Shown one piece after another: positions 61,418 through 64,000 of a stretch of DNA of 64,000 bases. Below the pieces are notes generated by a model. It did not search any database. It saw only the letters and a program-made list of their open reading frames with translations, and was not told the origin of the DNA. Each line of letters starts with the position of its first letter. The first letter of the stretch is position 1. The position numbers and the translations under genes were made by a program. The DNA comes from Novosphingobium sp. (GTDB taxonomy: Bacteria > Pseudomonadota > Alphaproteobacteria > Sphingomonadales > Sphingomonadaceae), in NCBI GenBank assembly GCA_017745295.1, contig JAGHZR010000008.1:149110-213109 (forward strand), read 5' to 3'.

Positions 61418-62575
61418 ATGATGAAGTCTGACTGGATCGATCCTGTTGCATTGGTCGAAGGTGCGTCTAATAGCGCGCCGGAAAATTCCCTCTCCCTTCA
61501 TGCTGCGAGCGCTCCACTGCTGAACATGCCCGAAATCGTACCCGTCATTCTCTGCGGCGGCAGCGGCACCCGGCTCTGGCCGCGTAGCCGCGTCGCCATG
61601 CCCAAGCCGTTCCTGCCGCTCGTCGGCGACTCGACCCTGTTCGAGGCGACCGTGGCGCGCTGTCCGGCGGACGGCGGCTTTGCGGCGCCGGTGGTGGTCA
61701 CGGGGACCAAGCACCTCGAACATGTCGAGGCGCAGCTTCGCGGCGTCGAAGGCGCTTCGGTCATCGTCGAACCCGCCGCGCGCAACACGGCCGCCGCGAT
61801 CGCGCTCGCGGCCTGCCGCCTGCCGGAAGACGCGATCATGCTGGTCTGCCCCAGCGATCACCACATCGGCCGTCCGGAAGTCTTCGCCGAGGCCGCCTGC
61901 GCCGCCGCCGAACTCGCCAAGGACGGCTGGCTGGTCTCTTTCGGCATCGAGGCTACCGCACCGGAAACCGGCTTCGGCTACCTGAAGCGCGGCGAGGCTA
62001 TCGAAGGGCATGAAAAAGCCTTCCGCACCGCCCAGTTCGTCGAGAAACCCGATCTCGAACGCGCGAAGTCTTTCCTGGCAGACGGCAATTACGCCTGGAA
62101 CGGAGGCATCTTCGCTTTCCGCGTGGGCGACTTCATGGCCGAACTCGCCGCCCATCGCCCGCAGATCGCCGCCAAGGTGCGCGAGGCGGTGGAGAAGGGC
62201 GCCGAGGACGGCCATCGCTTCCATCCCGATGCCGCGACTTTCGCCGAAGTCGAAAGCGATTCGGTCGACTACGCGGTCATGGAAAACACCCGCCGCGCCG
62301 CACTCGTCCCCGCCGACATGGAATGGTCGGACATCGGCAACTGGCAGGCGCTGCACGAGGCTCTCCCGCAGGACGCGCAGGGCAACGCCGTGCGCGGCTC
62401 GGGCGAGGTCGAGATGGTCGATTGCCGCAATGTCCTGGTCGATAGCGACGGGCCGCGCGTCTCCGTGATCGGGCTGGAAAACGTGATTGTCGTGATCGAC
62501 GGAAACGATGTGCTGGTCACGACCGTTGACGGTGTGCAAAAGGTCGGAAAGCTCTCCGGAGCCGTCAATCAGTAA
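61418..62575 (+). CDS. manC: mannose-1-phosphate guanylyltransferase
   Basis: Makes GDP-mannose from mannose-1-phosphate and GTP, for polysaccharide synthesis. 385 residues: nucleotidyltransferase domain only, without the C-terminal mannose-6-phosphate isomerase domain of the bifunctional type. Signature ILCGGSGTRLWPRSRVAMPKPF, metal loop CPSDHH, active-site FVEKPD, NYAWNGGIFAF, ENTRRAALVP..EWSDIGNW. Start at 61418 (ATG ATG, GGAG upstream); the isomerase is the next gene, 10 bp downstream. Confidence 0.94.
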   Translation: MMKSDWIDPVALVEGASNSAPENSLSLHAASAPLLNMPEIVPVILCGGSGTRLWPRSRVAMPKPFLPLVGDSTLFEATVARCPADGGFAAPVVVTGTKHLEHVEAQLRGVEGASVIVEPAARNTAAAIALAACRLPEDAIMLVCPSDHHIGRPEVFAEAACAAAELAKDGWLVSFGIEATAPETGFGYLKRGEAIEGHEKAFRTAQFVEKPDLERAKSFLADGNYAWNGGIFAFRVGDFMAELAAHRPQIAAKVREAVEKGAEDGHRFHPDAATFAEVESDSVDYAVMENTRRAALVPADMEWSDIGNWQALHEALPQDAQGNAVRGSGEVEMVDCRNVLVDSDGPRVSVIGLENVIVVIDGNDVLVTTVDGVQKVGKLSGAVNQ

Positions 62576-62585
62576 GGATAAATCG

Positions 62586-63401
62586 ATGACTGCTGCACTG
62601 CCGATCCGCCAGGTCGAAAAGCCCTGGGGCAAGGATGTGCTGCCCGCGCCGTTCAAGGCTCCGGACGGGGAACGCATTGGCGAGATCTGGTTCGAGCCGC
62701 CCGCCGCGCTGCCCGACCTCCTGGTGAAGTACATCTTCACCAGCGAGAAGCTCTCGGTCCAGGTGCACCCCAGCGATGCCCAGACGCTCGCCAAGGGGCT
62801 GGGCAAGCAGGGCAAGGAAGAGTGCTGGCTGATCGTGGCGGCCGAACCCGGCGCCACGCTCGGCATCGGTTTCGATGCGCCGATCGGCGAGCAGGCCATG
62901 CGCGAGGCCGCGCTCGACGGCTCGATCGAAGGCCTGATGACCTGGCACGAAGTGGTGCCGGGCGACTTCTTCTACATCCCCGCCAACACCGTCCACGCCA
63001 TCGGCGTCGGGGTCAGCCTGATCGAAGTCCAGCAGAACAGCGACATCACCTATCGCCTCTACGACTACGGCCGCCCGCGCGAACTGCACCTCGACGAAGG
63101 CATGGCGGTCTCCCGCGGCGAAGTCTACGATCTCGCCCGCTGGCACAAGCGCATCCCCGCCGAAGGCAGCGCGACCCTCGTCGACGGGCCGCTGTTCCTG
63201 CTCGATCAGGTCGCGGGCAAGCCGTCCCCCGAAGTCGCGGCCCGCTATCCGCAGGCCCTGCTGGTGATCCCGCGCGAAGGCTCGGTGACGATCGGCGGCG
63301 ACACCGTCGCGCCCGGCGGCTGCGGACTGGCCTCCTCGCTGGACGAGGTGGAATTTGCGGAAAACGGCGTATGCCTGCTCGCTCGCGCCTGTGCAGACTG
63401 A
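62586..63401 (+). CDS. manA: mannose-6-phosphate isomerase, class I
   Basis: Interconverts fructose-6-phosphate and mannose-6-phosphate, feeding ManC. 271 residues, a compact class I type. Zinc-site motifs are VHPSDAQT (His), EECWLIV (Glu), NTVHAIGVG (His), and QQNSDITYRLYDYGR with conserved Arg. ATG at 62586 with AAGGA upstream, 10 bp after manC; the two form an operon and together do the work of bifunctional ManC proteins. GTG-started DUF2721 gene follows after 3 bp. Confidence 0.93.
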   Translation: MTAALPIRQVEKPWGKDVLPAPFKAPDGERIGEIWFEPPAALPDLLVKYIFTSEKLSVQVHPSDAQTLAKGLGKQGKEECWLIVAAEPGATLGIGFDAPIGEQAMREAALDGSIEGLMTWHEVVPGDFFYIPANTVHAIGVGVSLIEVQQNSDITYRLYDYGRPRELHLDEGMAVSRGEVYDLARWHKRIPAEGSATLVDGPLFLLDQVAGKPSPEVAARYPQALLVIPREGSVTIGGDTVAPGGCGLASSLDEVEFAENGVCLLARACAD

Positions 63402-63404
63402 CGC

Positions 63405-63866
63405 GTGTCGGACATAACCGACGCCATGATCGTCCAGACCATCCAGCTGGCGCTGACGCCCGTTTTCGTGCTCGTCGCCATCGGCAATATCCTGAACATC
63501 CTCTCGAGCCGCCTCGGCCGGGTGGTCGATCGTGCGCGTGAGCTTCAGCAGCGGCACAACCACACGGAAGGCGCCGAGCACGACATGGTCGTGCTGGAAA
63601 TCCGCCTGGTCGACAAGCGGATCAACATCATCACCAATGCGATCCGCTTCATGGTGCTCTCCGCACTGTGCATCGGCACGACGGTGGCGGTGCTGTTCCT
63701 TCAGGGACTGGCCGGGCTTAACCTCCACGGCGTTGCGGCGGTGATCTTCCTCGCCTCGATCGTGCTGCTGCTGGTGGCGCTGGTGCTGTTCCTGCGGGAG
63801 ACCCAGGTGGCGAAGGAAGCTCTGAGCATTCCGCGCGACTATCTGGAATTGCATCGGACTATTTGA
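63405..63866 (+). CDS. DUF2721 membrane protein
   Basis: 153 residues, three predicted helices. Pattern TPVFVLVAIGNILNILSSRLGRVVDRAREL, EIRLVDKRINIITNAIRF and the second membrane span VLFLQGLAGLNL match the DUF2721 family. Start is a GTG at 63405, 3 bp after the manA stop, so it is translationally coupled. Function unknown; co-location with GDP-mannose genes is not known to be meaningful. Confidence 0.88.
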   Translation: MSDITDAMIVQTIQLALTPVFVLVAIGNILNILSSRLGRVVDRARELQQRHNHTEGAEHDMVVLEIRLVDKRINIITNAIRFMVLSALCIGTTVAVLFLQGLAGLNLHGVAAVIFLASIVLLLVALVLFLRETQVAKEALSIPRDYLELHRTI

Positions 63867-64000
63867 AGGACGAAAAGGGAAAAGCAGGGGAGCATAGCCC
63901 CCCTGCACCCCCATTACCGTATGCGTGGGGGCACTCCCTCATCGTTGCGCCCAGATTTTGCCCGAAGGGCCTTAAATGCCCTGCGGGCGGCCGCAAGGAG

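Overview
This is a GC-rich chromosomal window from an alphaproteobacterium, almost certainly a sphingomonad (Novosphingobium or Sphingobium-like). The basis is protein content: an UrcA-family protein, CYP101-like P450 with a putidaredoxin-type ferredoxin, NodT-EmrAB efflux, SleB and RlpA wall enzymes, sphingomonad-type small hypotheticals, an alphaproteobacterial GAAC-N7-GAAC LexA box at uvrA, and several sphingomonad-style dispersed repeat families. Most of the window is ordinary chromosome. No phage, plasmid, CRISPR, rRNA or tRNA genes were seen.

Layout. 1-4.0 kb: TCA-cycle cluster mdh-sucD-sucA (minus), sucA cut by the window edge, sucC absent. 4.5-6.6 kb: HEAT-repeat protein, small hypothetical, SleB hydrolase. 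6.8-11.7 kb: cobalamin riboswitch followed by a translationally coupled vitamin B12 uptake operon (btuB, btuF-like, btuC, btuD). 11.7-12.1 kb: a GIY-YIG nuclease gene enclosed in a perfect 29-bp inverted repeat. 12.2-18.2 kb: M3 peptidase, NsrR-like regulator with divergent globin, RlpA, UbiB/AarF kinase. 18.4-25.7 kb: M28 peptidase, small membrane and secreted proteins, UrcA protein, uvrA. 25.7-29.2 kb: accessory island of repeat clusters around one AT-rich coiled-coil membrane protein gene, then an HTH gene whose N-terminus is made of repeats. 29.2-34.8 kb: RlpA2, argG, cfa, FolM-like SDR, sulfotransferase, glycine-zipper protein. 34.9-39.9 kb: TPR protein, diguanylate cyclase, second glycine-zipper protein, PhzF, MaoC-like dehydratase with a DDN-type reductase. 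40.0-43.7 kb: histidine kinase, response regulator, and REC-GGDEF-EAL cassette. 43.9-50.8 kb: short asparaginase, TetR repressor divergent from a NodT/EmrA/EmrB efflux operon, MATE transporter. 51.2-56.8 kb: P450 plus ferredoxin with divergent TetR, PfkB kinase, PAS-GGDEF-EAL protein. 57-60.4 kb: isocitrate lyase, a 56-residue downstream protein, and a divergent RamB/ScfR-type regulator. 60.5-63.9 kb: TonB, ManC, ManA, DUF2721.

Many loci show regulator plus target with a visible operator: NsrR-like site at the globin, two GTAC-N6-GTAC sites bracketing a sigma70 promoter at the efflux operon, a 17-bp palindrome between the ferredoxin and tetR, a CTTTACA-N9-TGTAAAG site between aceA and its regulator, and the LexA box at uvrA.

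The least explained material is the repeat biology: a GIY-YIG gene inside an inverted repeat pair whose arms match the REP-like doublets scattered through the window; in-frame repeat insertions in uvrA and in an HTH gene; and mirrored repeats around the horizontally acquired-looking AT-rich gene at 26.4-27.8 kb. These are the best candidates for something undescribed. All functional statements come from reading the sequence; no searches were run.
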